In this document: positions 39,145 through 51,971 of the stretch, one piece after another
Position numbering within the stretch: position 1 is the stretch's first letter
Layout: each line of letters begins with the position of its first letter
Assembly: GCA_013397435.1 (NCBI GenBank)
Contig: VZRG01002298.1
Span: 1-64,000, forward strand
Reading direction: 5' to 3'
From: Erythrocercus mccallii
Lineage: Eukaryota > Chordata > Aves > Passeriformes > Dicruridae
Length of the DNA: 64,000 nucleotides
The notes under the pieces: generated by a model
What the model was told of the DNA's origin: nothing
Database searches by the model: none
Seen by the model: the letters and a program-made list of their open reading frames with translations, nothing else
Position numbers and translations under genes: made by a program

Positions 39145-42100
39145 GTCACAGAAGAAAGTTTAAGAAAACACTATATAAGCTTTGTAAAACATAAAGGCTT
39201 CATTGTACTTATAGAACTCCGTGGGTTAGTGAGCCAGCTAACCCTTGTGATAGATTTATGCCAGCAGCATTTTCTGGCATGGGACTCCAAGGGCATAAAA
39301 GTCAGGATTTCACAGCAGTATAAGGCTAATGATTAAAGTATGTGTGATGGTAGTCACAGTAACAGCCCTGAACAGGGAAGCACCCACCTTTCTCTCAGGT
39401 GTTCTGACAGCCTGATATTAAAGACCTGCAAGTGTCAGAAGATGTAGGAAACCAACTGGCCTCTCTGACAGATTTTACAGCACAGCGTGTGTGCTGTCAA
39501 GGCAGTGAATATGGCAACCTGAGGAATGACAGTAATAGGAATGTTTAGTTAAGGAAACAGCTGAACAGAGATGCCACTGTTGACAATAACATGCTTAAGT
39601 TAAAGGGAGACTCTTGGAACTTGTACTTGGAGAAGATTTTATTAAGCCCAGTTTTCTACTTCAAGGTTTTTGTTTTGTTTTCAGAGTCTTCCTGTGTGTC
39701 TGTCTTGTCTGGTTTTACTACCATGGTGAAATACTATTTAGTTATAATGTGGAAGGAAGATAAAAGTCACGCTGCAACACTGCTTCACTTGTATCATTGT
39801 GATAGGGGTAGGAAACATCTGAAGGCTGATTAAGATTTAAAATCTCCAATTTTTTTTATCCTGGAAGTTTTATAAACAGACAAGAAAACCCAACTTGAGT
39901 TGGGAGAGCTGAAGTTTGAGATTAAGGGTAGCACTGACCCCATCTATTTGACCACCTGAAAATGAGATAATGTGTTCAAGCTAGCCATGGAGTGAACAGA
40001 GAGTGGGGATGTGCAGGGAACATTTTATCCCACTCATCTCTATCCAGTCACCAGAGAAGATGCCCAGACCGCTACAACGGATGGGACACTGCACAGTCAG
40101 GAGGGGAACCTCAGGCTAAGCTGGAGGCACACACAGCACAAGCCAAGCCTGGCTCTTCCAGCCACCTCAGCAGGGCTTTAACCCACCCCACATAAGCCTC
40201 CATGTCCCAGGAGCGTGTAGCATGCGTAGCAAAGGACTTGGCTTGACAGCAACCAGAATCCACGTACATCAAATCATCCTCTAAGCTTGAAATGGTAATG
40301 ATAACAAGAAGCTAGCTTTAAGGACAAACCAAAAGTGTTTCCTGTTTATTTGCTAGGAAAGACTGATGAGCACAAAAAGCATGAGGAAGCCACAATGTTC
40401 AGCCAGAGCTGCTCTGGTCTGGGCTCATAAGGACGCAACTTCTCTTTAAGGAGCATATTCAGAGGTAAAACACTTAAGCAGAACATTTTGAGGCAAAGCG
40501 AAATAAATATTATCTTTCCTTAAAAGTGCTTTTTCTCAGAAGCAGTAGTTTTCATGACTCTTGCCTAAACTCTGAAAGTAAACTGAAGTTTGGCTTCTAA
40601 GTCTGTGTCCCACCTCCATCTCAGGCTTTGATCGCCTGCAGCAGTTATTAGCTGTGGTGTAAGAACTGGCTCTGGGGGTCAAGAGATTTGTATAAAAAAA
40701 AGGAAGTGCTAATTACAGTCCATTCCAATAAGCTTAGAAATATAGCAGAGACAAGTCCATTATCTCAGAGTTAATAGGGTTACAAAATGTTGACGATGCA
40801 CATGATCTGCTTTGCTATATCAAATGCTACTGAAATTATGGATTGTTGCCACAGCATGAGAGTTGCACCAAATGATTAAGACTTGGGTTTAATAGAGGTC
40901 ATTGCCTATGTAAGTCTGGCTTTCGACAGTACTTAAGCCCCTGGATGGATCCAGGTGCCTGGGTACATTTGCAGATGCTCTGGTTTACACATCTGCCAGC
41001 AGTGCAAGTTAGGGAATTCTCTTTAAAAATGTCTTTGAGGTACCTGTTTGGAACTCCTGTGTGGGATTTAGTGTCACCCTGTCTGAGCTGTCTGAGAAGG
41101 AGCTGTGGAGGTCCTTCTGTAGTCAACACACAGATCCAGCCACTGCTGTCCCCGAGAGGCAGGGGGGCTCCTGGGAAAAGGGAGCTCCAGGAGGAGCCTG
41201 GATGAACTGAATCCACTGTGGGATGGCAAGGTCAGGTGAGATGAATCCCACTCCGTGTCAAAAAGCTATTACACATCTGGTCATTCCCTTAGAGTTAATG
41301 GAAAGGATCATGCGTATGCTGTCTGAGGGAAAAATAAATCAGTGTTCATATCCCAGTCTCATCTTCTGTAGCACAAGCCCTACCCATCTTATCTCTTGAG
41401 AAGGGAAGGAGGATCAGGGAGGCTTTAACTGAATGACTGCAGGCATCTCAAATGGGGGAAAGGAGAAGGAGCAGAGCATTAATACAAAGGTTATCTTCTA
41501 TTCTCTGAATGCTTTTCAACCGGTGTTTCCGTTAGTCAGAGCTATGTTCCTGCACACCTGGAATTTTTCATCTCTTTATACACTGCTCAACTTCAGTGAA
41601 TTCTTAAAAGCGAGGCATACCAATGCCTAAAACACGGACAACTGCAGCCAAGTAAGAAGTTCAGAGGACAGCATGGTTTTGCACCCAAATCTGTATTCAG
41701 GGACCTCACTTGTTGCAGAAACTAGAATAATTTTCAATTTGTGGTGACAGAAATTTTGTTGGGACTTAATTTTTCTCAGTTAGCCCATCAGTAAGTATTA
41801 TTTTTCTTAATGAAAGTTTTTAGTTAATGTAAGTGCAGCTCTTGAAACACCAAGAAAACAGCTAATGTGTTCTGGAGATAGTGTTACTTGCGGTACAGTA
41901 CTTGGCATGCTGCTCCCAAGATCTAAGTTTAACAGAAGAGAAAAGCTTGTTCTTCAGAATAAGATCTGAATGTGAACCATAACCATGCTCTGAAGCATTT
42001 GCCATCACATAAAAAGTCTGAGTTTCTTTGCAAGCAGAGGTTCAGCTTGGCAACTCCTGCAGATAATTTTATGGTGATTTATTCCTTTTTGAAGAGCATC

Positions 42101-45100
42101 CGATGATACTGATCTTTCCTCTTTTCCTCTGTTGCTTTCTTAAAATGTGACATTTTTGTCATGTTGTTGCCCTGGGCAGCACAAGCGCAGCTGCAGCAGC
42201 CCCAGTACTGATGTCACTGTCTCAAGAGTTTCTCAGCCAACCTGTTACTGCCTTGCTGGGGTTCCTGGCAGCTCCTCGTGGATGCAGTGTCACTCAACAC
42301 CTCCCCTTTAGTGGTGACTTAAAAACCAAATGCTGCCCTTTGGGATTTTGGATTTCAGAAGAGCTTGCTGGGCCCGAGGTCCCACACTTGGTACCAATCC
42401 AAGGATTTTTGCCAGGATGGCTTGGTCTTTCCTCATTGTTTTTTTTCCTCAAGGTAGATCCCCTTGGAAACACAGACCTACACATGTGCCCACATACAGG
42501 TATTCTAGGTAACACTGAAAGCTAGACAAGTGCCTTCCTATTATATGCATAAAAATATTCTGCCGTGACAGACATTTTCGTTTCAAAACCCCAGTCCTAG
42601 ACAAGAGGATATTTTCCTTTTATTCTCAATATATTATTTTTAATATATTCAACATGCCTCATTAACACATCCAGAAAGGTTCTGACATCTTGAAGACTCT
42701 GCTTCAAAAGTTTCTGCTTTAATACTTTTTGCTTTGTTTTGAAACTACTTTAAAAATCCAAAATGCTACCAAAAAGGCCAACTAAAATGTAATATAAACA
42801 AGCTCAAGCCCAGCTGAAAGGGAGCTTTACAGTAATGGTCAGGGTCTAGAAAACCTTATAAAAAGGCTTTAAGTTCTTTTATATAAAGGATTATCTTCTA
42901 TCAGATAAATGCTTTCTTTGCTCTGAGTAACTTTCTGGTGATTTCTTGCTTGAAAAAGATTTGTCGAGTTCTGAGACCTGTTTAAGCTCCAGGAATAATG
43001 CCCCTTCATCTAGGTCACTGTTCCACAGAGTAAGAATTTAAGAGAAGTCCCCTTTTTCCGTCAGCCAAACAGTACTTCATGCCTTTACTCTTTGGAGGGA
43101 AATGCATCAGGCCACATCCTGCTCCACACTCATTTATCAGCCAGGCAAATCTCTACATGCAGATTTTTAAAGATGTGAATTGAATTTCTGCTAACACACT
43201 GCTTGGGTAATTTGAGGTTTTTCTGTGTTCCAGGGGAATCGCTTTCCACCTTTGTAAATGTCTACTGAATAATTTGTCTGAGAAACCTCTCTGCACTGAC
43301 TTTCTTGTTATTACCTTTTTATGATTCTTGGGTCTAGGACACCTGCAGCATTTGGCCATCCTCAGCCTAAAAAGCTGCCTTCCTGTTCAGGAGGCTGGAC
43401 TGCCGGTGTCCTGCTGAAAGGCAAACAAGAGTGAGTTTGCCCATTCTAAGACCTTGTGCTGTAAGTCCTTGTGCAGTAATGACTCTGTTTGTGGTGCCCT
43501 GATCCTGCCTCATTTGAGCACATGATTGCACTGAGTTGAATGACTTCACATGCATAAGGTGAGTCACGAGCTTAAGTGCACTCTGAGATGAGCTAATTTT
43601 CCCTAATATGCTTTGCCAAATCTACGTCTATTTAAATACTTCTGAGAAAGGGAAAAGAAAAAAGTCTCTAGAGAGAATGACAAAGGGATTTTATTTTGGT
43701 ACCAGTGTATTAAACACCTGTATCAGCAGATTCTTGGACGCCTTCTCTCTTTCCCAGCTTGCCTTTTGGTCTCCACTACGGAGACTATTTAGTGAATTGC
43801 TGCAAGTGAATTACAGACTGCTCAAGATTATTCTTCTATGCCCTGTCCCTTGAAAGATCTAAATAGGGTGTGAAGACAAAGGGAGGAGGGGGGTCATCAT
43901 TATTTCCACAAGAATATTTAGGAGGTTTTACTCATTTACAAGAATGGAGGACTTAAAATAATGTTTAAAAAGTGTATTCCAAAGTAAAACATAGTGTGCA
44001 AAAAATAGTTGTTATATTTGTTGAAAGCTGTTTATAGAACAAAAAAAAAAATTGTCCGCCATCTATCATATGTTGGAATCAGTTGCCTGGTAAATAACAT
44101 TCTGCTTAGTGTGATAGTAATGAAGAATTTTATCTACAGCCACTGCAATCATAGTTTGCAGCCTTGTAAATATTCCATTTGCTTTTCTGTAGGCAAGCAC
44201 ATTAACTGTTAGCCAGATTACTAAAGGGAGGGGCTGGGTATTTTTACCTTTCAGACCTCACCTGAGAGGTGCCCAATTCGTAGGAGACTCCACGCTGAGG
44301 GGTCCTGGTGATGATGCAAATGGTTGCAGCTCCAATAATGACAAAAGACCTTAATTCACAGGGAATGTAATGCATTAGGGCTGTGCAATTTGTAACATTA
44401 CCATGAAGAGACATTTCTTTTCAAAAGGGAATGGGAAAGAAAATATGTTTGATGCAATGTGTTATGTAAGGAATTGGTAGCCTTTGGTAAGTAAGATTCA
44501 AAAAACCCCACTTATCTTAAAATGTATTCCATTGACTAACAATCACGTGCCAAAATTAAGCTAAATTACATTCTGACTATTCTCGAGCAGACTTTAAAAG
44601 TTCTGAGTAATGACATTGGTTGAACCATTAATGTAAGTCCTTAAAATATAAGTAGTTTCTTGGTACCTTCCACTTTGGGTCATCTTTCTTTGGAAAAATC
44701 CCACACAACAAAACCAGATGCTGCTCTACATGCATAGGAGAAATCAATGGATGGGATCAATATTCCCTCCACAGGTAATAAATGCTGAGAAGCATTTCTG
44801 TCTATCTAAATTGATCCTAGAGAATTCTTTAAATTGGTTCTGATGCATATAAAAACCATTTCCCTATTGATCAAAGCTTTTCTTGCTTTCTTTCTTTGAT
44901 ATGTTATTTCATCTCTGCCATCAGGAATGGTCTCAGGCTTCTGTGTGCAGTTATGATAAACAGAATTTCTTCAATCCGTGCAAGACTTTTTTCTTTTTCA
45001 TTTAAACCCAGAAATAGCTGGATTTGTCTTTGAAGGTGGATGCTTTGCTTACAGTTAGGCAGTGCAAGTAATTTTTATATTGGGGAAGCTATCACATCAA

Positions 45101-46274
45101 CAATTATTTGCAAGGAAGCCTAAAGTAACTTCTGTAAAGTAACTGCTGTACTTTTATTAGAAACAACTGCCCGAATCCTGCTCCTCAGCTGCTCTGTAGT
45201 CTCAGAGGAGGAGCTGCTGGAGCAGAGAGGAGGGATTTTGATCTGTCCCTGTCCTTGTTCTGCCCCATTCATGAGCAGAAGAGTTGGCCTGAGCTGCTGA
45301 GTCTATGGAAAATGTTACTGGGAGCAAGCAAACGGTGCCAGTTATCAGGAAGAATGTCTCAGCCTGATGTGCCTAGGGAGCTGTGGAGTTTGTAACTTCT
45401 GTTACAACATTATTTTATAAGCACTGAAGCTGCTAGACTGCTCCAGAAACATGAAGCACTGGCGGGCTAAAACAGAACTTTTCAGAGTATTTGATAATGG
45501 AATGTTACAGAATTGGTAAATTAATTTGCCCAAAGAAAAGTTAAATGCTTTAATGGGCATATAAAAAGGCTCACCAGTGAGGAGTGGTGGTGGTTTGCTC
45601 CAAAACTGTCACAGTTTCCAGCTGTTTGGACATGGAAAGCAGTATGTAGTGTGGTCCTGGCAAGGTTTCACTCAAAATTCATTGTACAAAGAAGACAGTA
45701 ATCATGGCTGTGATTTCTGTTAGGCTCTTATGAAATATAAATTGTCAAACTGTCTTTTGACAAGTACAGGTTTTGTTCCTTTTACCCCAAGTAATTTGGA
45801 GCCATCAACCCAGCAAATTAATCTTGTCTAGTTCTGTCTTCTGAAGAAATGCAGTAACAAATTAGATTGCTTCAACACGCCTGCACTATTTTAAATTTAT
45901 CCAGCAGTTCAAATTAGGAGATGGATTTCATACTGTATTCACAGGAGGGGCTTTGGTTCCTGAGGATTCCTTTGTACAGGTATGCAAAGTTCCTTGCAGA
46001 TGAGAAAAATCAGGTTGCTTACTTATATCTAACACACCTGAGCCACACTGAATGCACTAACATTGCTTTTAAGTTCTCATATTTAGGGTCAGTATGGACA
46101 CTCCAGTAAATTTCATGGGATTTTTTCCAGATTCCTGCTCTTGGCACTTTGTGGCTGCAGCCTTTATCAAGCCCATAACTTTATGTACATTTGGAAAATT
46201 TACAAGAACAGATTTTCATACAAAATAATTGATTTTAACTACCTCCTTCTCCAGAGTGGGGTATGTATACTAAA

Positions 46275-46277
<3 letters not shown>

Positions 46278-46322
<45 letters not shown>
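46278..46322. repeat. Poly(A) tract of 38 plus short extension
   Basis: A run of 38 A, one G, then six more A. This could be the tail of a retroposed transcript or slippage. The preceding 300 bases do not match any family I know. Confidence 0.95.
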
Positions 46323-46323
<1 letters not shown>

Positions 46324-49300
46324 CAACTAAAATATTACTATCTCTGAGGTCCTAATGGATTTTAGGATTCACCTCTGGTCTCAAAACAATGTAGAGATAC
46401 AGTTTTAGCAGCATGAATAGTTCTTCTAGAAGGGCATGGATGATTTTTATTGATTTAAGTACAAATGTATTTAATTTCCAACCCAAACAACGCTGCATTT
46501 GTAATTAATCAATGCCTAAAACGAAGAGCGTTGCCAGTCCAGAGACAAGAACTGAGCTTTTCTCTATAGGACACTGAGAATGGAAACCTACAGCAGTACT
46601 TAACTCCAGTGCTAGGGAAAAAAGGGAGCTGAAAGTGCAGTGATTCCTCAGAGTAAATTCAGCCTGGTCCAAGCAGAAAGGTGACTGTCCAGACATTCCA
46701 GATTCTGGCTGCCCCACAGCTCCTGGATTAGGTGGGATTCAGACCAGCATTTTCATGGAAATCCTGTGTTTCACCATCCCCTGGCAGGTAATCTGGGGTC
46801 TGGCTTGGCTCCACATTTCTCTGTGGATCCCCAAGGAAGGACTGAAGCCTGAGGTTTACATGTGGAGTAAGCACCACCAGCCAAGTACATTTTAATGCAC
46901 AGATATTTTTCTCAGCTAAGCTGTCATCCCTTGTAAGGATTCCTTGCACAGAAGTTGTTTGTACCTTTAATTGGCTTTGGTACCTTTCTTTACCTTTTCC
47001 AACTCACTGCATCCTTTCAGAAGCAAGTGTCCAGATGGTCAGAGCTTATGTTTTTCTATGGACATAATAGGGGTACATCAGAAAAATTAGTACTTGTGTT
47101 CTAGCAATGGGCAACAGCAAATCAGCTGTGATTAGTACAAAGGCTGCTACTGCAGGGTCTCTTTGTGGTGGCGATGTGCTTTGTCATCACTCCTTGTCAG
47201 CCAGGTTGAGGAAGAAGGCTGAGCTCAGGATTGGAATGGGGCCAGCCAGAGCAAAGCTTCATTTTATCTCCCCATGTTGCTAAGTGCACCAACAGATCCA
47301 GAGCAGGTTCTGGAAGCCTTGTGAGCTGGAGATCTAGAGGCTGTGAGATCTAGAGGTCAGTGTCTTGGACACTTGGTATCTTCTAAGCAGAATCCATTCA
47401 TTTCAATGCAAATCAGTCTAACTGCTCTGTTCAGTGAGTTTGCATAGACCTGCCCCACCTGACAGTTGGGTCAAAGGTATGAAGAACAACCTCTGTTCAG
47501 GATTTTATCTTCCTCCAGTGTTATATCAAAGTGCCTTTGTTAGTGACAAGTAAGTATCCTACATTAAAATACAGCTTTGCATCACGATTATGTAGTAGTT
47601 TTTTTTTTTGCTTTCCTAATTGGAGAAAAATATGAAAGAGCTATAAAACACAATTTGTTCACTGTTCCCAAGATGAAACATCTCCTTTTGGAAGGAGGGA
47701 GGGAGTAAATTTACATTATAATGAGCAAAATGTTATGAGCCCATAGATCAGCGTTGACATAAAGGGTGACGGAAATGAGATGTCATTTTGTGCATTCCCC
47801 CTCACACGCATCTGCCTGCGCATCCTGCTGCTCCTGAGCCAGGAAGTGGCTGTACTCATGGTCAGAGATAGTAGCACATCCTAACTCAGGGAGAGATTCC
47901 TGTGAAATGAATCTTTCTTCACCAGGGCTGCCAAGTGCACCTCCATCCTTGCCCCAGTGAGCGCTAGCGATGGAGGCAGTGCAGGGTACTCCTGCACCTC
48001 CTAGCTGGCTGGTTTATACTGACCCTCTCTGTTTTCCTCTTGTCGTTTCCTAGGACTGTCAGAATGCTGGCATGGACTGACAGGATGAGTGCTATGGTTT
48101 TGCTTCAGGCGTGTGACTTAGCTAGCAAAGCATGCAGAAAAATGCAGGGTTGGGGTCTGCCCCTGCCCTGCTCAACCCAGGGAGTGAATGAGCTGAAGCT
48201 TTGTCTCAGTTGTCACTCTGTCCTGCCCTTACTTTCTGGAGGTGGACTGCAGCTGTCCAAAGCTTTTCTCCTGCCTGTCCCTCTCTGTAACAACTGGATT
48301 CATTTGTGGTTTTGAGAGGCTGGAAGTGACATCAACCCCCTGCCCAGCTGTTGTGGTGTCAGGGCTGCAGGCAAAATGGCATTTGTTTGGCTCCTGGAGA
48401 AGTCATCCAGCGATTGCCTGGAGAGTCTCGCTGCAAGTGCAATCCATATGCAATGCTTCTGTCAGCAAAGACTTGCTGGAGGAGAGTTTATAATAAATAT
48501 TCACATCTGCTGCTTTGGACACTCTAATCCATCCTACAGATCTTTGCTGTGTCAGGCTTTGTTCTAGATGAAGAAGCCGAGTAGTTATAAAGGTTTGCAA
48601 ATAGGGCATATTTATCATGGTTAGCTCTACTTCCTAGTTCCCTGCACAAATATCCATGACTACACTAAGCATAAGTTGTGGTTAAATATTCTCAGTGCAT
48701 TTGTAAGCTGGTTTAGGCTACGTGTTTCTTTTGATAAATGGTGAAATGAAGCCATCAGATCTTCATGAGCAGAACAGAGAACATTGTTATGACCCAGTTT
48801 GAACGGAGGGACAGCATATTCCCTGGATAAACTGTACATCACACAGGCACACCCAGGACCCTAAAGTGTTAAAACTGGGATAAATTCCTCCATGCTCATG
48901 TCTTTCAGGCAGTATATTCCCATTGGCAATTTGGTGAATACCTTGAGTTCCTAAAAATAGAAAAATATCTCTTGTTTTTCAAAATCTTCCCCAAAATTAT
49001 GACCTTAGTGCCAGATTGATTTTATCAGTGTCAATATTAATTATTCTTCTGCTGGTGATGTCTTTGCTTTCAGAGAAAAAATCTCGATACATAAGAAAAG
49101 CTGTAATCACTTGGAGGGTGTATTGAACTTGCTCCAAATAGAAAAAGGTGTTTGACCAAGATCACAACTGACAGTACAGTGATCCCGTTGTTGTTAGGGC
49201 CACATCAGCTTTGAAATGAACGTATTGATTTTATTTTTTTTTTTTGTACGTGAAACTCATGATTATTATAGTTACTTTCTAAAGGAGAATCTTTATCTGG

Positions 49301-49751
49301 AGGCTGGGTAAGTAAGAGGTGCTTCAAACATATAATTTACCAGCTATTACTTCTGCTTTTATTTAAGCAGGAAGACAATAAACTTATGAACACATTTTGC
49401 TTCCGTAAAAGTGTTGAAAATTGAGTCCATTTGATTTCCAAAGACCACGTGGAAACTAGGAACTCCTTAGAACCTTTTTTAGGTTTTCTTTTATTTTTTT
49501 CTACTGTTAAATCCTGTTCTCCGTAAGGATATAAGGGACCGAGCACTCAGGTCAGGTAGACACCTGACCTTCTGGAAATTCAGCTGAAAACTCACATACT
49601 CATGTCTTAGAGCAGTACAATAAAAGCAGTGTCAAAACATGGTCTGATGTTGATACCTGCAGGGTATTAGGAGAGCATCCACTCCTCTGGTGCCCAGGCT
49701 GTGTGTCAGAATCTGTCCTTGAATAATTGTATCCAAATATAAGTGATTGTC

Positions 49752-50298
49752 CTGCTCTGGTCTGTACTGAGGAAGCCCCACCTTGAGTATGGTGTGCAGT
49801 TTTGGTCACTGTAACATAAAAAAATTATTAAGATATCAGAGAGCATCCAAAGGGCAACAAAGATGGTGAAGGACCATGAGGGGAAGCTGTGTGAGGAATG
49901 ACTGAGGGCACTTGGTCTGTTTAGCCAAAGGAGACTGAGGGGGGACTCACCAGGGTTTGCAATTTCCTTGTTAGGGGGAGTGGAGGGGCAGACACGGATC
50001 TCTGCTCTGCAGGGACCAGTGCCAGGATCTGAGGGAATGGCCTGAAGGTGTGTCAGGGGAAGTTTAGGTTGGATATTAGGGAAAGGTTCTTCCTCCACCA
50101 AGAGGGTGGTTGGGCACTGGCACAGGCTCCCCAGGGAACGGTCACAGCACCCAACCTGACAGAGTTCAAGAAAGGTTTGGACAACACTCTTGAGCACATG
50201 GTGTGATGCTTGCAGTGTCCTGTGCAAGGCCAGGAGCTGGACTCCACGATCCTTGTGGGTCCTTCCAACTCAGCAGATTCTGCGATTCTGTCAAAGCA
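49752..50298 (+). mobile_element. CR1 LINE 3' fragment, sense orientation
   Basis: This is the most complete CR1 copy in the window. It includes 'ccccaccttgagtatggtg' near 49778, 'gtttaggttggatattagg' near 50063, 'aagagggtggttgggcactg' near 50100, 'caggctccccagggaacgg' near 50123, 'ggagctggactccacgatcc' near 50233, and a terminal 'attctgcgattctgt' repeat at about 50277-50291. It is of the same subfamily as the copy at 1139-1665. It ends about 210 bases before the SPAG16 terminal exon acceptor. It has no coding capacity. Confidence 0.92.
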
Positions 50299-50510
50299 GC
50301 CAGGCTCCTGGTGAGGAGAACATGAGGTCTCCAGACTGGCCTAATCGCTCCAAAATCCAATCTCATTGTTATTGATCCACCCAACTTTCTGTTGATTTAT
50401 CTCAGACAACAGGAGTACACGCGCGTGCCTTTTAAAGCCATCTCAAAACTTGCAGCGCCGCTCTCCTGTGTAGCCTTTGCCAACCTCGCTGCCTTTGCTC
50501 TGTGTTTCAG

Positions 50511-50692
50511 GTGGCCTGGTGGCTCTGGCCAGCAGCGAGGGCTCCGTGAAGGTGCTGTGCCTGGCCGTGGGGCAGCTCTCCGTCCTGCGCGGCCCCGGGG
50601 TGGAGGTGCGCTGCGTGCGCTTCCACGGCCAGGATCACCTGCTGTCCGCGGCCGCCGACGGCAGGGTTTGCCTCTGGAGCGGGGCGCAGTGA
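50511..50692 (+). CDS. SPAG16: SPAG16 terminal coding exon (C-terminal WD40 repeats)
   Basis: A good splice acceptor ('gctctgtgtttcag', ending at 50510) is followed by 60 codons to a TGA at 50690-50692. The first codon is split by the intron (phase 1). The peptide contains the end of one WD40 blade ('GLVALASSEGSVKVLCL') and a complete last blade that finishes 'LLSAAADGRVCLWSGAQ'. This layout matches the remembered end of SPAG16, where a degenerate blade is followed by a final one ending in a WS pair. SPAG16 is a scaffold of the central apparatus of motile cilia and sperm flagella. The neighbouring VWC2L, downstream on the same strand as in mammals, supports the call. The codons are very GC-rich. 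The usual GH dipeptide of the last blade is replaced by GP, and three residues follow the WS. Another WD40 gene is possible but unlikely given the gene order. Confidence 0.82.
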
Positions 50693-50850
50693 CACGCGTG
50701 GCCCTCCTCGCCTTCCACAAGAGCGCTTTGACAGCAGCACTGCAGGCTTACAGCTTCATGTAGCTCGTGTTTGCGCTATTCGGGGTATATTCGCCCAAAC
50801 GGAGCATTAGTTGGCATTTTATCCGAATAAACCCCTCGATTTCTCCCTCT
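50693..50850 (+). other. SPAG16: SPAG16 3' untranslated region
   Basis: This short segment runs from the stop codon to just beyond the poly(A) signal at 50826. It would make a 3'UTR of only about 150 bases. The exact cleavage position is inferred. Confidence 0.6.
50826..50831 (+). terminator. SPAG16: Poly(A) signal AATAAA
   Basis: A canonical hexamer lies 134 bases after the SPAG16 stop. A T/GT-rich stretch ('gtgttttcc' near 50863-50871) follows about 35 bases downstream, which suits a cleavage site at about 50845. Confidence 0.7.
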
Positions 50851-51155
50851 TTCTGCTGTCACCGTGTTTTCCCCAACACCGGGAACCTGTCTTTTGGTGG
50901 TTTCGGGAGGAACAGCTTTACAATGACGCCTAATGCCAGCGCAGCCGAATTGCAAGGAGAATGGTTTTTAATGTAGCGCAGCACGAGCCACAGGAGCCGG
51001 GGCGCCCCTTCCCCGGCGCAGCCGCCGGTGGGAAGATGAGGCGAAGTTTCCACACTGCGGCCATGGGGATGTTTTCCCGGACACCGCCGGGGCAGCGGCG
51101 ATGAGCCGGAGCTGGAGAGCGCGGAGGGGCTGAGGAAGCCCCAAGCCGCGTATCC

Positions 51156-51596
51156 GAGGGGAGCCGGGCTAAGGGGAGCTCCGGCCGGTGGATCTGAGGG
51201 GAGCCGGGCTGAGGGGAGCCGGGCTGAGGGGAACCTGGCTGAGGGGAGCCCCAGCCGGTGGGTCTGAGGGGAGAGCGGGGCCGAGAGGAGCCGGGCCGAG
51301 GAGAGCCCCAGCCGGTGGATCTGACGGGAACCGGGCTGAGGGGAGCTCCAGATGGTGGATATGAGAGGAACCGGGCTGAGGAGAGCCCCAGCCGGTGGAT
51401 CTGAGGGGAACCGAGCTGAGGGGAATCGGGCTGAGGGGAGCTCCGGCCGGTGGATCTGAGGGGGGAACGGGGCCCAGAGGAACCGGGCTGAGGGGAGCCG
51501 GGCTGAGGGGAGCTCCGGCCGGTGGATCTGAGGGGAAGCCGGCCGAAGGGAGCCGGGCTGAGGGGAGCTCCAGCCGGCGGATCTGAGGGGCACCGG
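51156..51596. repeat. GC-rich minisatellite with nested units
   Basis: About eight higher-order units of roughly 40-75 bp each end near 'ccggtggatctg'. Each is built from variants of a 15-bp word 'gaggggagccgggct'. Unit length varies because the inner word is repeated one to three times. The minus-strand reading gives a proline- and serine-rich pseudo-protein, which is an artefact. Confidence 0.9.
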
Positions 51597-51675
51597 CAGC
51601 TCTGAGGAAAGCCGTCGCCCCAGCCGGCGGCAGGCGGAGCAGCGGCCGGGGCGGGGGCGCCCCGCCCCTACATTA

Positions 51676-51971
51676 NNNNNNNNNNNNNNNNNNNNNNNNN
51701 NNNNNNNNNNNNNNNNNNNNNNNNNNNNNNNNNNNNNNNNNNNNNNNNNNNNNNNNNNNNNNNNNNNNNNNNNNNNNNNNNNNNNNNNNNNNNNNNNNNN
51801 NNNNNNNNNNNNNNNNNNNNNNNNNNNNNNNNNNNNNNNNNNNNNNNNNNNNNNNNNNNNNNNNNNNNNNNNNNNNNNNNNNNNNNNNNNNNNNNNNNNN
51901 NNNNNNNNNNNNNNNNNNNNNNNNNNNNNNNNNNNNNNNNNNNNNNNNNNNNNNNNNNNNNNNNNNNNNNN
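51676..51971. other. Assembly gap (296 N)
   Basis: The bases are undetermined within the CpG island, directly after a G/C-run sequence. Sequencing drop-out in extreme GC is the likely cause. Confidence 0.98.

Larger units (their letters stand above)
36941..49751. other. Intronic sequence, mostly unique
   Basis: Features seen are a CR1 tail at 38060-38092 and poly(A) runs at 39121-39144 and 46278-46322. No exon, RNA gene or larger transposon was recognised. Open frames stay under about 110 codons and have no domain signature. Confidence 0.45.
1..50510 (+). other. SPAG16: Probable last intron of SPAG16
   Basis: This AT-rich stretch precedes a splice acceptor at 50510 that opens the terminal SPAG16 exon. 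I found no other WD40-like exon in it among the open frames of 60 codons or more, although a shorter exon could have been missed. The upstream donor must lie outside the window. The intron contains CR1 fragments, microsatellites, an unresolved GGAT array and an unassigned coding-like block, each listed separately. SPAG16 is known to be a very long gene in mammals, so a last intron over 50 kb is plausible. That the whole stretch is one intron is inference from gene order. Confidence 0.6.

Noticed and set aside
46141..46347. Open frame ending in a lysine run
   Set aside because: The lysines come from the poly(A) tract.
49706..50227. Minus-strand open frame of 173 codons
   Set aside because: It is antisense to a CR1 copy, and the frame at 1178-1573 reads the related CR1 copy the same way.
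50397..50763. Frames on both strands overlapping the SPAG16 exon
   Set aside because: High GC removes stop codons there. Only the frame fitting the splice acceptor and WD40 pattern is supported.
50859..51593. Minus-strand open frame of 244 codons, proline-rich
   Set aside because: It is the translation of the GC-rich minisatellite. Its repeats follow the DNA units, with no domain.
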